From positions 511,133,873-511,197,872 of the forward strand of contig NC_081415.1 in the NCBI RefSeq assembly GCF_030272615.1: DNA of 64,000 nt. The letters run 5' to 3'. Under the pieces are notes generated by a model. It did no database searches, was not told the DNA's origin, and saw only the letters and a list, made by a program, of their open reading frames with translations. This DNA is from Cryptomeria japonica (Eukaryota; Streptophyta; Pinopsida; Cupressales; Cupressaceae). The translations under genes and the position numbers were made by a program. Shown here one piece after another: positions 22,641 through 33,490 of this stretch (positions are counted from its first letter, which is position 1; the number at the start of each line of letters is the position of its first letter).

Positions 22641-23430
22641 ATCACTCACAAGAGAAAATAATTGGTGATAAGAATGCAGGTGTGCAAACGAGGAGAAAGA
22701 TCCAAGAGAACTCATGTTTGATATCTACAATTGAACCCAAGGCAATTAAGGAAACACTAAAGGATGATTATTGGGTGAATAAAATGAATGACGAATTAGA
22801 TCAAATTGAGAAGAATAAAAAATGGTCACTTGTCCCTAGACTGGAGGATAAGAATGTAATCGGAACAAAATAGGTCTTTACGATTAAATTGGATGAAGAA
22901 GGAAACATTGTAAGAAATAAGGCAAGGTTAGTTTGCAAAGGGTATGCTCAAGAGGAAGGTGAGGATTATGGTGAAACATCTACACCTGTTGCTAGATTAG
23001 AAGGAGTAAGGATGATGTTGGCATTTGCTTCATATAAGGGATTCAAAGTTTACCAAATGGATGCCAAGTCAACCTTTCTAAATGGGATTCTATAAGAAGT
23101 ATATATTGAATAGCCGGTTGGACTTTCCTTGACCGATGATAAGGACATTGTGTGTAAATTGCACAAAGCACTTATATGGTCTAAAGAAGGAACCAAGAGC
23201 ATGGTATGAGAGATTACATGCACATTCGATAAAAGTTGGATTCCAAAGTACTAATGAGGACAATAAAATTTATTTGAAGACTAATGGACACAAGATGGTG
23301 ATAGCAGAAGTATTTGTTGATGACATAATTTTTGGCGGAAATAATGATATATGTATGGACTTTGCTGATATAATGAAAAAGGAATTTGAAATGTTTCTAA
23401 TCATTGAAATAAAGTTCTTTATGGGCTTAT
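22640..23430 (+). pseudogene. copia copy A reverse transcriptase relic
   Basis: RVT_2 landmarks appear in order: LDQIEKNKKWSLVPR, LDEEGNIVRNKARLVCKGYA, then YQMDAKSTFLNGIL with the first catalytic Asp (23052). FVDDIIFGGNND near 23315 is the YxDD-type site, with Phe in the first position. Stops are at 22871, 23093 and 23112, with a frameshift near 23170. Most of the domain is still readable, so the copy is moderately old. Confidence 0.85.
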
Positions 23431-23441
23431 AGGCTCAACAA

Positions 23442-24240
23442 TTGGATGGTGGTATCTTTATTTGTCAGACCAAGTATATTAAAGAGGTGTTGAAGACTTT
23501 CGGCATGGAAGACTGCAAACCAATAGGAACACCAATGGTGACAGGCTCCAAGTTGTCAAAGGAAGATAATTCCCCTACTATTAGTGAAAAAGAGTATAGA
23601 TCTATGATTGGCAAGCTACACTATGGTGTCCATAGCAGACCAGAGATTTCTCATCTTGTTGGATTAATGGCTAGATTTCAAAAAGATCCTAAGGAGGGGC
23701 ACATGGTTTCTTTGAAGAGAATTTTTTGGTATCTCAAAGGCACAATACACTATGGTTTATGGTATCCCTATAAAGGATATTTTACTTTGGATGCCTTTAC
23801 TGATGCTGATTGGGCAGGTAATGTGGATGATTGGAAAAGCACAACCGATGGATCTTTTCTACTTGGAGAAATATTAGTGGCATGGAAAAGCAAGAAACAA
23901 ACTTGTGTTTCTCAATCTACACATGAAGTAGATTATGTAGCTGCATCCACGAATTGCACGCAGGCAATATGGATGAGACATTTGATAGAAGGATTCAAGA
24001 TAGATATGTCTGAATCAGTGACTATCTATTGTGATAATACAAGTGCAAGAAACATTTCTAAGAATCCTATACTTCATTCTAGAACCAAGCACATTGAATT
24101 GAAGTATCACTTCCTAAGGGAAAGAGTTCAATAAAAGGAGGTGAAGATGGAATATGTGAAGAGTAAAGATCAGTTAGATGATATATTTACTAAGCCCTTA
24201 CCGAAGGATACTTTTTAGTTTCTTAGAGGTAAACTAGGGG
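23442..24240 (+). pseudogene. copia copy A end of reverse transcriptase and RNase H, largely open
   Basis: A 230-codon frame is open from 23442 to 24134. It covers the end of reverse transcriptase (IKEVLKTFGMEDCKPIGTPM) and RNase H with TDADWAGNVDDWKSTTDG, CVSQSTHEVDYVAAS, IYCDNTSARNISKNP and HSRTKHIELKYHFLRE. After a stop at 24132, the usual tail (DDIFTKPLP-like) continues to about 24240. Copy B has lost about 220 bp of this region (23640-23855 equivalent). Confidence 0.85.
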
Positions 24241-24667
24241 TTAGACCCCTACATCAGAAGAACTACAATGATGGAGATCCATCAATCCTATGGATTTCAT
24301 GTTGATTTTTCACTAAGGATTGATGAAGGTGCAACATACTCCTTTGGGGGAGCAAGTCTGATGTAAAGTTTTGATTTAATACTCTATTATAATCTTTATG
24401 ATTTATGTAGTAGAGATGATGGAAGAGGCAGCAGTATAATTGAAGACAAGTGATGCATTTACATCTTTACCATTGTTGTCAAAGGGGGAGAAGAATATAA
24501 ATTAGATATGGAAGATGAAGATCAGATTGAGTGAAGCATTGGTTAAGGGAGAGATGACAAAAGGAGGGAGTGACAGATGATGTGAAACTAGCAAGCAAGT
24601 TGCAGATGATGAGCTTACTTTGATTGTATATCTGATTGGTGTTGTCATCAATGCCAAAGGGGGATAT
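24241..24667 (+). other. post-pol non-coding region and polypurine tract of copia copy A
   Basis: No coding sequence. It ends tcatcaatgccaaagggggat, a polypurine tract immediately before the 3' LTR. An upstream tract with tgtcaaagggggaga near 24477 is a second purine-rich candidate. The same two tracts occur in copy B (40310 and 40487). Confidence 0.75.
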
Positions 24668-26337
24668 TGTAGGCATTTGGCATAACTGATGCAGATGAGT
24701 TAATGTAGTTGAAGACTGATGGCTACACCGATAAAATGATAGAAGTATATTTTTGATGAAGAGATTGAGATTGTATGAATAGATGACATGATTAGTTATT
24801 TATGTTGTCAAATGATGTTCCTAATGTTCTTGATGTTTTGTTTTAGCATATAAGTGATTTCATTTACCGAAAGATAGGGTTTACCAATAGGGAAGTAAAC
24901 TCTATGAAATAGGAATTTAACAAGTAAAACAGAGATATTTTGATTGGATCACTCAATCAGAGATGATTAGTGATTTGCAGTTTGGATGGTGAAGTTGTAT
25001 CATGGAAAGGTGTATTTGACCGGAACTAGAACTTGTGAAGATTACCGAAAGGTATGTTTCAAATTTTGAGTGAATTTTTTCTAAGGTTTTAGTAGGGTTT
25101 AAGACCGACGAAGAAATCATCAAACCGATAATGATTTTTGTTATGATGGTGATCGACAACAAGTCTACATGAAGCTGGTAAAATGACACAACCCACGCAA
25201 AAGATTTAATTGTTGCTTTGGCCCAATTCAAGGAAGAATTTATTGGGAATCAGTGAAACACTTAGTAGAGTGTTTTGAGGGTTTGACTTTGGTACAAATC
25301 AGATTTTCATGATGAGTTATGACCAACCAACAGTTGATATTGCATTGTAATTTGTTGTAATGATTTGTATATCGATTGATGCTGATCTCTTATGATTTGA
25401 ATTGTAAATTTATGATGTAATTAGGGTTTTGTGTTGACCTAGCTGAGATGGCTATTTAGGAAGATAGAGTTGATGTTTATGATGTCGGTGGTCTTAAAGA
25501 ATGTGTTAAGTTGTGAAAGTGAAGTGTGAGATCTACCTCAGAGTTGCAGAGTGTTGTGTATAACTAGATCTGATCAAGAAAGAAGAGAAGTGCAAGTAAC
25601 AAATCATTTTCTTACTATTGTTCCCTAATAGTTGCAACAGGTTAAATCCCTTAATCGGGTAGGTCCTAACATGCCTTAAACATTCAAGTCTCCTAACAAG
25701 GCAGCTCTCAAAAGAGTGTTAAATCTTCTCATGAGGTTGATCCTAAAAGATCATCAAGTTCTTAACTAAGCTACTATGCAAATCCCTTAACTAGGTGACT
25801 CCTAATAGGGTCTGCTCCTATCTGAGCATATTACGAGCTCCTAATAGGGTGTACTTCAAAAGAGTACAAATATTTGTGGGTGCCAACACCCACCATTGGT
25901 TTTCCCTATTTGGGTTTCATCATCAAAAACTTATGATGTTCATGTGTGAATGTTTCTCATGTGATGTTCTTGTTATGTTTCATTTCATGCATTATTTTTG
26001 AGACACCAATTATGATGTTTTATCAGAAGTTTATTAGAGTTTACTGGTATTGATAAGGAGTTTTTTGAGAAAGTATTTGATCTGATTGATAAGGTAAATG
26101 AGTTGCTAGGTGATCAATTTTATATGATTTCTCTGGTGCTGAAATTATTAATAGTTGTCATAAATGATTTGATTAATGTGTTAAGCAAATTTGATAAAGA
26201 GATTGCTAGATTTGATTAAAGAAGTTGAGATATTTTTTAAATGGTTTTAGATCTAGTGTAATTTTGATTTTAGGTTTAAAGTTTCAATTGGTCTTAATAC
26301 TGATTCACCCCCCCTCTCAGTATTAACTGGATCCTCA
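24668..26337 (+). repeat. 3' LTR of copia copy A
   Basis: It starts TGTAGGCATTTGGC directly after the polypurine tract and ends near tcctca at 26337, after the phrase tactgattcaccccccctct. It aligns along its length with 40499-42184 of copy B. The body contains a ladder of ctcctaa-cagg/tagg phrases with gtaaatcc-type spacers at 25630-25860. It does not align with the sequence at 18560-20099. The sequence after it is LINE, so its right border is well placed. Confidence 0.8.
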
Positions 26338-26766
26338 TAGGATTAAGAATTATATGGAGGATCTTGGTATTTTGATCAAGTGGTGGAACATTGTTATTCT
26401 CTCTATTGGAAAAGGGTTATAGTTGAATTTGATTATGAGATAGTGGCGACTTTGTTGAATTAGCAGACCTTGGATGATGTTAGTTGGTAGCTTCTAATTA
26501 TTATTTGATAGATTCTTTCATTTTGTAGCTTCTTTGAGTCAATCACTTTCATTCACATTTCCAGGGAATCGAATGGGATGGCCGATTATCTTTCCAAATG
26601 GGCATCTAACTTTATGGAGGGATGGTCTATTGGAGATAGGAGTTAACTATCACTAGATTTGTCTCATGTGTTGGATCAACTTGTGGATCACGATAAATCT
26701 TTGTATTCTTTTCTTGGTTGGGTGTTTTTCCTTCTTATGATGTACTTTTCCTTCTATTATGAATAA
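26338..26766 (+). pseudogene. LINE ORF2 C-terminal RNase H relic, copy A
   Basis: Directly after the copia LTR, the plus strand reads MEDLGILIKWWN and, after stops and a shift, ITFIHISREWNGMADYLSKWASNF near 26543-26610. The phrase REWNG-ADYL-KWAS is the end of the plant LINE RNase H domain (RVT_3 type). A stop at 26764 ends the frame. No LINE body lies upstream of the copia element, so this tail is an orphan. The same tail is at 42185-42610. Confidence 0.75.
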
Positions 26767-26794
26767 AAATTTACCCCTCTTATTGGTAGAATAG

Positions 26795-27340
26795 GATTTG
26801 ATGATTTACATTAAAATTAGAAGAATTAAAGACTTGAATCAGAGACAGGTGACCAATGAGCTTAAAAGGATGAAAGTCGACCATTCTCTTGGAAAATATA
26901 TAGAAGATTATGGTAACTCTCAAAACTCTAATAGTTTTCACAATCAAAATAATTCCTATAATCATTTTTTTTTAAACAAAAAGTTTAACCATTAGAGACG
27001 TAATAGATAATGGAATATTATGCCAAATTATGGGTTTACTTCTAGTTCGTTGGATATTACAAATTAGGCATCAAGGAGGCATACCAACTTAGTGAAACTT
27101 AATAAGATAATTCTATAATCTATTTGGTCTAGACCTCACCAATCAATTGACCACTAAAATTTGAATAGACTACAAATGAAGAATATTTATAAAACTAATA
27201 AGAAGTATTAAAAAACAGGATGAATGGTTGTATTGGAAATGGACAATATGGAGACATATGAACTACAATGCTGCCTAATATTTATTTGTTTATTTTTGAC
27301 GATAATATAGGAAGCCTTTCTTGTTGACCAATTTAAACTG
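26795..27340 (+). repeat. mosaic repeat, copy A version of the copy-C unit
   Basis: It is similar to 15605-16200 and 42640-43200, including the NSFHNQNNSYN-encoding phrase at about 26930. Its right end breaks off near 27345, where copy B continues for about 2.1 kb more. Copy C agrees with copy B, so copy A carries a deletion. Confidence 0.75.
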
Positions 27341-28783
27341 TCCTTTTTCTCATTTGTTGCGGTGATGAAATGATGATGATTCTAGTTATCTCATTTGTTG
27401 CAATGATTGCAGAGGAATTCATGTTTCTTGGTGATGGTCTTGTTACCAAAATTTTATAACACCCAAAATTTTGGTGACCTATTATAGGTCTTATGTATTG
27501 TAGATAAAAGGTACACAAAATTCTTCCAAAATTTTCATTTTTATAAATAAATATGTATGCCATACAAGTATCTTATTTCCAATGTGCAACACTTGAATCA
27601 AGAAAGATATACATGAATAAAACATCTGCATGTTATATATTTTTATTTATAAAAAAAAAAATATTTACAAGATCCCACACAAGTCATGGGAGTAGCTGAC
27701 AAAAGATGACACTAATCATAGAAATACAAACACAAAAGAAACAAAAGAATGTATGTAGAAGGGAAAGAAAGAACCCATCGTTGCTTGGATAGGTTGATGA
27801 CTTCTGAAGAAGAGTATTCTAATCAACTTTGTTGATTAGAGAACCTCTCTGTCCACTCCATAAGATGAGCTCAAACATAGAGATAAATGGTTTTGTTAGA
27901 GCTCCAAGTCATTCCTTTCACTCCTACATGCACAATGGTACTCCTAGTGTTCCTACACTGCTATATCAGAAAATCAAATCAAATCAATGTAGAAAAAATG
28001 CCATCAGATATCACCAAGAACCATGTTTTTATCTAACTTGTTTGCTTCATGTGCAGATACAGGTTTTCATTTCAGAAATATCATGTATGTGGGTTAAAAT
28101 GGGCTCTCACAAGGGTAGAGCTCAACATAAAAGTTATCACTCATGAGAAGACTCTAAGATCATCTTAAACAAGGAATACAATTGTATCCATGGTCCTATG
28201 CATTGTCACTCAATGATAGTAAGATTTATCATTCAATGAGAGTACATACAACAATGAATAAGACTACATTCAATATCCAATGAGTGACTACAACCATCAT
28301 AAAAGTGTGCAAAGAATAGCTATAACATAAGAATCCTAAGGCTAAGAAGAATGACAGTGTAGTTCATCAAAGATTCTAATAAAGACTCATGAAGAATAGG
28401 TGGGATCAAGAATCAACAAGGAGGTCATGAAAAGTTGATATTGTCAGTACACAATGATATACCAAGAACAAATCATTCAAAACACCTTAGCATATTCATA
28501 ATAGGGACAAATGATACATTCATAGTCAACAGTCTTCGCCTAAAAGAAATGAATATAAATGAGCATCATTATCAAAGATCATTGTAACAATTAAAATAGC
28601 ATATTCATTAGAAATTAGAAGATAACTTATGTGCAATGCAGTTACAAAGGCAATAAGTTGCAATCTATTTTTAAACATAGTACAACCAAAGTTATTTCCC
28701 TCATAGCATAGCAGTCAAGGAAAGCGAATGTTAAAAATATGAAGAAAATCAAAGGAAGTGATATACTACACAAAGCAAGGTAA
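27341..28783 (+). repeat. gypsy-like LTR start and downstream repeat, copy A
   Basis: TATAACACCCAAAATTTTGG at 27455 is close to the TGTAACACCC start common in plant Ty3/gypsy LTRs (established knowledge). The following sequence, without credible genes, aligns with 45413-46379 and then 58953-59309 in copy B, across the hAT insertion. The point tcaacaag at 28413-28420 is the empty hAT target site. Similarity to copy B stops at 28783. Confidence 0.6.
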
Positions 28784-29719
28784 GTGCACAAAGATGGTGG
28801 TCAAAAAGGGGGGTATAAGTGGACACTTTTTTTTTCTGAAATCAGGTGAACTAAACTTGGAGGAAAAATTTGAAAGTCATCCACTCAAGATATGAAGATA
28901 ATCAAACAACAAATATTGTAGTACTATCAATCTAGTTTCCAAAATACTAAAGTTTTTCAAAATTGGATAATATTAAGGGGGTCAAATTCTTCGCACATGA
29001 AAAACTGACCTTGATTTTTTCTGAAAAACATAACACAGTGTCTGATCTGTGCATCAAAAAAGTCATAGTTAGAATTAGTATTTTGACAAATCCTTTGGCA
29101 GAAAGATAGTTAAGAGTGAGCACTAGAAGATGTGTATTGTTTTGTAAATTTTTGTTGATTATTTTGTTTTTTATGATTTTTCCAATCGAGCACATCCTGA
29201 AAATTAGGTACCTATTCGTGTGTGAAGCATAAGTTGCACTAAACAAATCAAAAATACATTTTTTTTTTTAATTGTAAAGAATCAAGTGCACTACAATAAT
29301 ATATAATTTTTTTAAAATTTGGATAAGTATATGAAAAGTTATTCAAAAAATGGTGCACCTATGTTTGTGAGAACTATGGAGACACTGGTAAAAGAAATTA
29401 AATAATGAAATGTTATTGTTATTCAAATTGAAAAAAATTATATGGTTAGAAAGCTCAGAAGATGGGTGAAAATATGGTGGCAATTTTAGAAATACCCACT
29501 TGATGAAGTGTAAACTTGATGATGACAAAGTTGATAAACCAAGCTGATAAAATAAAACATGTCAAAAATGAGGGAAATGGAGGGAAATCAAACTTGCAAA
29601 CTGTAGCTTTGTCATCCAGGCCTGTTTCCAAGCCCAAACAGTCAAAAGCATGTACGGGGTACTTATGGTGTAAGCAGCGTGTACGTGCTTGTTTTCCTAT
29701 AAACAGCACGTACGCGCTA
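28784..29719. other. spacer between copies A and B, no recognisable gene
   Basis: The stretch is AT-rich with several poly-A/T runs. Near its right end there is a GC-richer phrase forming an imperfect hairpin, agcgtgtacgtgct at 29676 against agcacgtacgcgct at 29705. The open frames are short and without family motifs. Confidence 0.4.
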
Positions 29720-29878
29720 TTGTATAATATGATATTTTATATATAATATATGTATATATATATAATATATGTAATATATAATATGTGTATAATATGATAT
29801 CATATATATAATATGTGTATATATATAATATATAATATATGTATATATATAATATATTAAACATATATATACACATGT
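29720..29878. repeat. AT-rich microsatellite-like tract
   Basis: About 160 bases of tata and taatata phrases with internal period near 30-40 (atatgtatatatataatatat). The Tyr/Ile-rich minus-strand frames here are repeat artefacts. Confidence 0.9.
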
Positions 29879-29914
29879 AAGTGTATTGTCTCCCCCTCTC
29901 AAACCCATACAAGG

Positions 29915-29916
29915 TG

Positions 29917-29960
<44 letters not shown>

Positions 29961-30115
29961 TCTCCCTTCCTGCATACCCCATCCCTGTCTCTCTCCCTCG
30001 CTCTCTCCCCTTCTCCCTTCCTCCATACCCCATCCCTCCCTCTCTCTCTCGCTCTCTCCCCTTCTCCCTTCCTCCATACCCCATCCCTCTTTCTCTTCTT
30101 CTCTCCCTCCCTCCC
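29915..30115. repeat. (CT)n microsatellite and 51-bp pyrimidine-rich minisatellite
   Basis: A (TC)n run at 29917-29958 is followed by about three copies of a 51-bp unit starting tctcccttcctccatacccc, at 29961, 30012 and 30063. The large Arg/Glu/Gly-rich and Leu/Ser-rich open frames on both strands come from this repeat and are not genes. Confidence 0.9.
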
Positions 30116-30559
30116 TCCATTCCCCAGTCCAACTGTGTCTGCACTTCTATAGAAGTAAGTGAATTTATTTATTGTCTGCAACTTCCTATTTGATTTTTAT
30201 CATGTATGCTCTCCTAAAAAAATTGACTGATGGATTTGTGTGTGTGTATTGAATAGGAGGAATAGGGTTTGAAATTGAATCATGGGTGTATTACCGTGAC
30301 AAACAAGGAAACCTGCAGCAATATTCTTCTTGAATGTGTTTTTAATGAGCATAACAGATGTGGAAAATAGTGTCAACAAAGTAACATGATGAGTCAGAGT
30401 ACCTGCAATATGTTTTTCAGAAGGAAACAATAGGTAGGAAGAGAAAGAGGGAGAGTAACACAGATGATGTCCTGTAGAATGATAGTGGTGCATATGCGAG
30501 AGTTCCCATGTTGTTAGACCACGCCTGTCACCTAAAGAAATTAAAGTTTGTTGTATGCA
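30116..30559. other. no recognisable gene
   Basis: The minus-strand 131-codon frame (30200-30595) has no family motif and an unbiased composition, so I do not call it. A gaagtaagt phrase near 30150 resembles a splice donor behind the pyrimidine-rich tract, but no exon with coding content follows. Confidence 0.35.
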
Positions 30560-31299
30560 TGGTAGTGGTAGTTGTGTGTGGGAAAAGCAGGTCAATGTAA
30601 CTTAAAATGCAAAAATGTAGTCCCAAAGAGGCTTGTTCACATGCCCACAAGACTTCTTGGTGCAAGTTATGGAGTCATGAAGAATGACTCAACTTTCCAA
30701 GGTTTGTTCCATGGTTCTCTATCTCACAAGGTCCCTCAAGCCAATGCCTTTGCTCTCAGATCACTGAGCAAAGTGGCTTAGGGATGACGAATGCAAGAAC
30801 GAGGGATGCTTATGATTGATTTAAATTATGAAATACATCCTATCCATGCATGATCCTACAAATGCAATAAACTAGATTATAAGATGACAAGATTAGTAAC
30901 AATATTATCATAACATGATATACTAGTTAATAATTTAAGCTAGTGACAAAGGAAATAGTCTAAAGTGCTTATTAGATTAATTCCTATTACAAAGAGAAGC
31001 TGGATGTGTTAATAAAATTGAGCATAAATGAGATACTAAAAGCTTGCATGGATCCTTAAAATGGAGGAATGAGAGCTCTATTTATAGTGAAAATAGGGCA
31101 ATGGATGGTCAAGATTGAAGGATTTAATCAACCTCTCATCGATTTGAGCGTGTGTGGAGGTATCGGAGGCCCGTCACATATGGACCACTGGTAAGTCAAC
31201 CTTTTTGACCCTTTTTGGAATTTTCATTTTGTCATTTTTTATCATGTTTTCAATTTGTCACGCATATTTTACGTTTTAGAGTGTCGGGGTCAAAGTGTA
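30560..31299 (+). other. LTR- or leader-like sequence upstream of the PMD relic
   Basis: The sequence has no long gene. It is less AT-rich than its surroundings and leads into the iteron array at 31300. The phrase gagctctatttatag near 31070 contains a TATA-like element. I consider it the front end of the element that carries the PMD relic, by position only. Confidence 0.35.
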
Positions 31300-31720
31300 G
31301 CACATATGATAGGTTTCGTAGTGCATAGGTTTCAATGAAATAGGGTAGCATCCAAAAAGTTTAGGGTAGTGCATTAGTAGATTAGGATAGCGCTTAGGAT
31401 TAGGTTAGCACACTGAGGTCACAAGTCAGCACAGGGGGAAAATGGCTAGCGCGTAGGAAATACCTAGCGCATAGGGTTCCTAGGGTGTCGCATTGGTAGG
31501 CTTAGGTAGCACGTAGTTATACCCTAGTACACTAGGGAAGGGTTATAGCGCAAGAGCCAAGTAGGATAGTGCATAGGGTAGTTTTCGCACTTGGGGTAGG
31601 TTAGGTGGTGCAAAAATAGGATAGGATAGCATGTAGGTGTCGGCTAGCATATAGGATGGATTGGGTAGTGCATGGTAAACAGTTTAGCACGTAGACAAGC
31701 TTGTTTAGCGCATGGGGAAA
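31300..31720 (+). repeat. about 20-bp degenerate iteron array (TAGCGCATAGG type)
   Basis: Around 20 successive units of about 17-23 bp share a core TAGC-R-CATAGG (for example tagcgcgtagg, tagcgcatagggt, tagtgcatagggt, tagcacgtag). Spacing is regular near 20 bp, close to two helical turns. Such arrays are typical of transposon subterminal or LTR U3 regions. A related array with 19-bp spacing is at 63102-63253. Confidence 0.8.
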
Positions 31721-32259
31721 TTTTTTTGGTAAAGGGTGTTTTTTGGATGAAGAAAATTTGTAGTGGTGATGCCAGTTCTGTCGAGATAGGTGCAAATTGT
31801 CAATATGCGTGCCTGCTATCTTTGTTTTGATAAGTTTTGTCCAATAGGAGTTTCGATATAACTTGATTTGATTTACAATGTTTCAAGTTAATATTGATTT
31901 GATGCTGATTTGATATGATGTGGTTTTTGATAGGGATGGTGGATATGAACTTGATTTGATAGGAATTGTTTCAAGTTGATATATATGTTGAACTTGAGTT
32001 GTTTTACAAGCTACAATGATTGTGGATCTTGAGTTGTGTTACAAGCTGATATGATTGTGAAACTTGAGTTGTGTTACAAGCTGATATGAGTTGATATGAA
32101 AATGGATTGATATGATGTGGAACTTGATTAGATGTTCAAAGTCTCAAGTTTTGATATGAATTTGATTTTAATATCTTTGTTTTGATGAGGAAACTGATAT
32201 TGGACTTGTTTTGCTGCGTGATAGAAGTGTATTAGAGTGGTTTAGTTGCGAGAGTGATT
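31721..32259 (+). other. repetitive gene-free stretch
   Basis: Repeated phrases of the type acttgagttgtgttacaagctgatatgat and aacttgatttgat occur across 31855-32160. No coding frame is credible. It links the iteron array to the PMD relic. Confidence 0.5.
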
Positions 32260-33490
32260 TCCAAGACCGTGGTCATTGATGCCATGATTGACACAGGTGG
32301 ACAGAGATATTATTAAGAGGTGTGGGTTGTCCTCATTGTTAGAGATGCCTCAGTTAATCATAAACTGGGGTTTATTGACGACATTGGCTGAGAGGTGGCA
32401 TAGTGATATGAACACCTTTTATTTGGTGACAGGTGAGATTAAAGTGATGCTTGAGGATTGTTATCGGATTCTATGGATTCCTGTGGTAGGTGCATTGCTA
32501 CCCTATGAGCAGACTGAGGATGGTGGGACTGAGGCACTTCATCAAATCTTGTAGGATGATACGGTTTGTGGGTATGAGATCCCCTAGCAGGAGTTCTTGG
32601 ATTTGGATTACGCTCCTCTACCATCAGTTTTGGTAGGTTTCATACGTGGGTTCTTATGTCTTGACCGTAGGTCGAAGGGACTAGCAGTGGGGTGTGGATT
32701 TGTTCTAAATGATATTGTGATGCAGGGTCACCAATTTGCATGGGGGTCGGCTATGCTAGCCCACTTATACAGGGATTTACATCAGGTGGTATACTTGGGC
32801 TATGGCAGTTTATCAGCCGGAGTGACACTACTATAGGTATGGGCATTGGAGTATATTCCCGTAGCTAGGCCATTGGTGGATAGAGATAGGCCTGTTGGGT
32901 GTGCGTATGCATATGGGTACTGAGGGATAGTTGTCCAGCGTAAGCTGGGCAAACTAGAGCACTGGAGGAGAGTTTTGGATGATATTGATACGGTCATCTG
33001 GCAACCATATATAGGTTGCGAGGTATGGGAAGAGGATGGGATGGAGATGCCTTGTTTTTATATGACTAGATATTTGATAGGGTGGATGCCCTTTGTTATT
33101 GAGAGGTTTCTACATTGTCGGGTGCTGCAACAATATGGTCGACAGTAGGGGATTCCACAGGGACCATTTTTTTATACTCAATGAAGACAAGATATTTTGG
33201 ATTGGGGACCTACGATTGATAGCGCAGCGACAGTGGAGGAGTTCTTTCATTTAGCCGGCCATATTTGGGACTATGCCCCTCAAATAGTGGATACACGGTT
33301 GACTGACAATTTTACAATACTCTTTGCAGTGCATGTAGTGGCCTAGGTATCAGATCCAACAGAGATGATTCCCACCTTTGATGATGATGAGGATGATCAA
33401 CGAGGAGAGACTAGTGAGGAGATAGATGAGGGAGGTGGTGATGGTAGGGGTGATGATGGAGGATGTGGTGATGGAGGAGGTGGTTGAGGT
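32260..33490 (+). pseudogene. plant mobile domain (PMD) protein relic
   Basis: One frame from 32288 to about 33486 reads as a PMD protein with a handful of stops (32552, 32585, 32834, 32921, 33148, 33182, 33343) and no frameshift. Landmarks are LLTTLAERWHSDMNTFYLVT with GEIKVMLEDCYRILWIPV (the W-x-x-E-T-HTF-L and G-E-x-TITLEDV-like core), then WALEYIPVARPL and CRVLQQYGRQ, then an Asp/Gly-rich tail. PMD proteins occur both as host silencing factors (MAIL1/MAIN) and as cargo of plant transposons. The decay and the flanking iterons favour the transposon form. Its exact start is unclear; the domain is open from about 32263. Confidence 0.75.

Larger units (their letters stand above)
17973..28783 (+). 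repeat. composite block, copy A of a direct segmental duplication
   Basis: This block aligns in order and orientation with 35145-59309 once the hAT insertion in copy B is removed. Both contain the same repeats at the left end, a copia element with two unlike LTRs, a LINE RNase H tail directly after the 3' LTR, the copy-C unit, a gypsy-like LTR start and the same right break near ...tacacaaagca (28783 and 59309). Copy A has about 1.1 kb at 18295-19400 that copy B lacks. Copy A lacks about 2.1 kb found at 43200-45310 in copy B. Confidence 0.85.

Noticed and set aside
29289-29310. CACTA-transposon end (cactacaa)
   Set aside because: A single short word without an inverted partner, subterminal repeats or a 3-bp duplication.
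29697-30181. Several long open frames on both strands, rich in Arg/Glu/Gly or Leu/Ser/Pro
   Set aside because: They are products of the AT tract, the CT tract and the 51-bp minisatellite, and appear in every frame.
30200-30595. Minus-strand 131-codon open frame
   Set aside because: No family motif, no codon-level signal visible, and surrounded by simple repeats.
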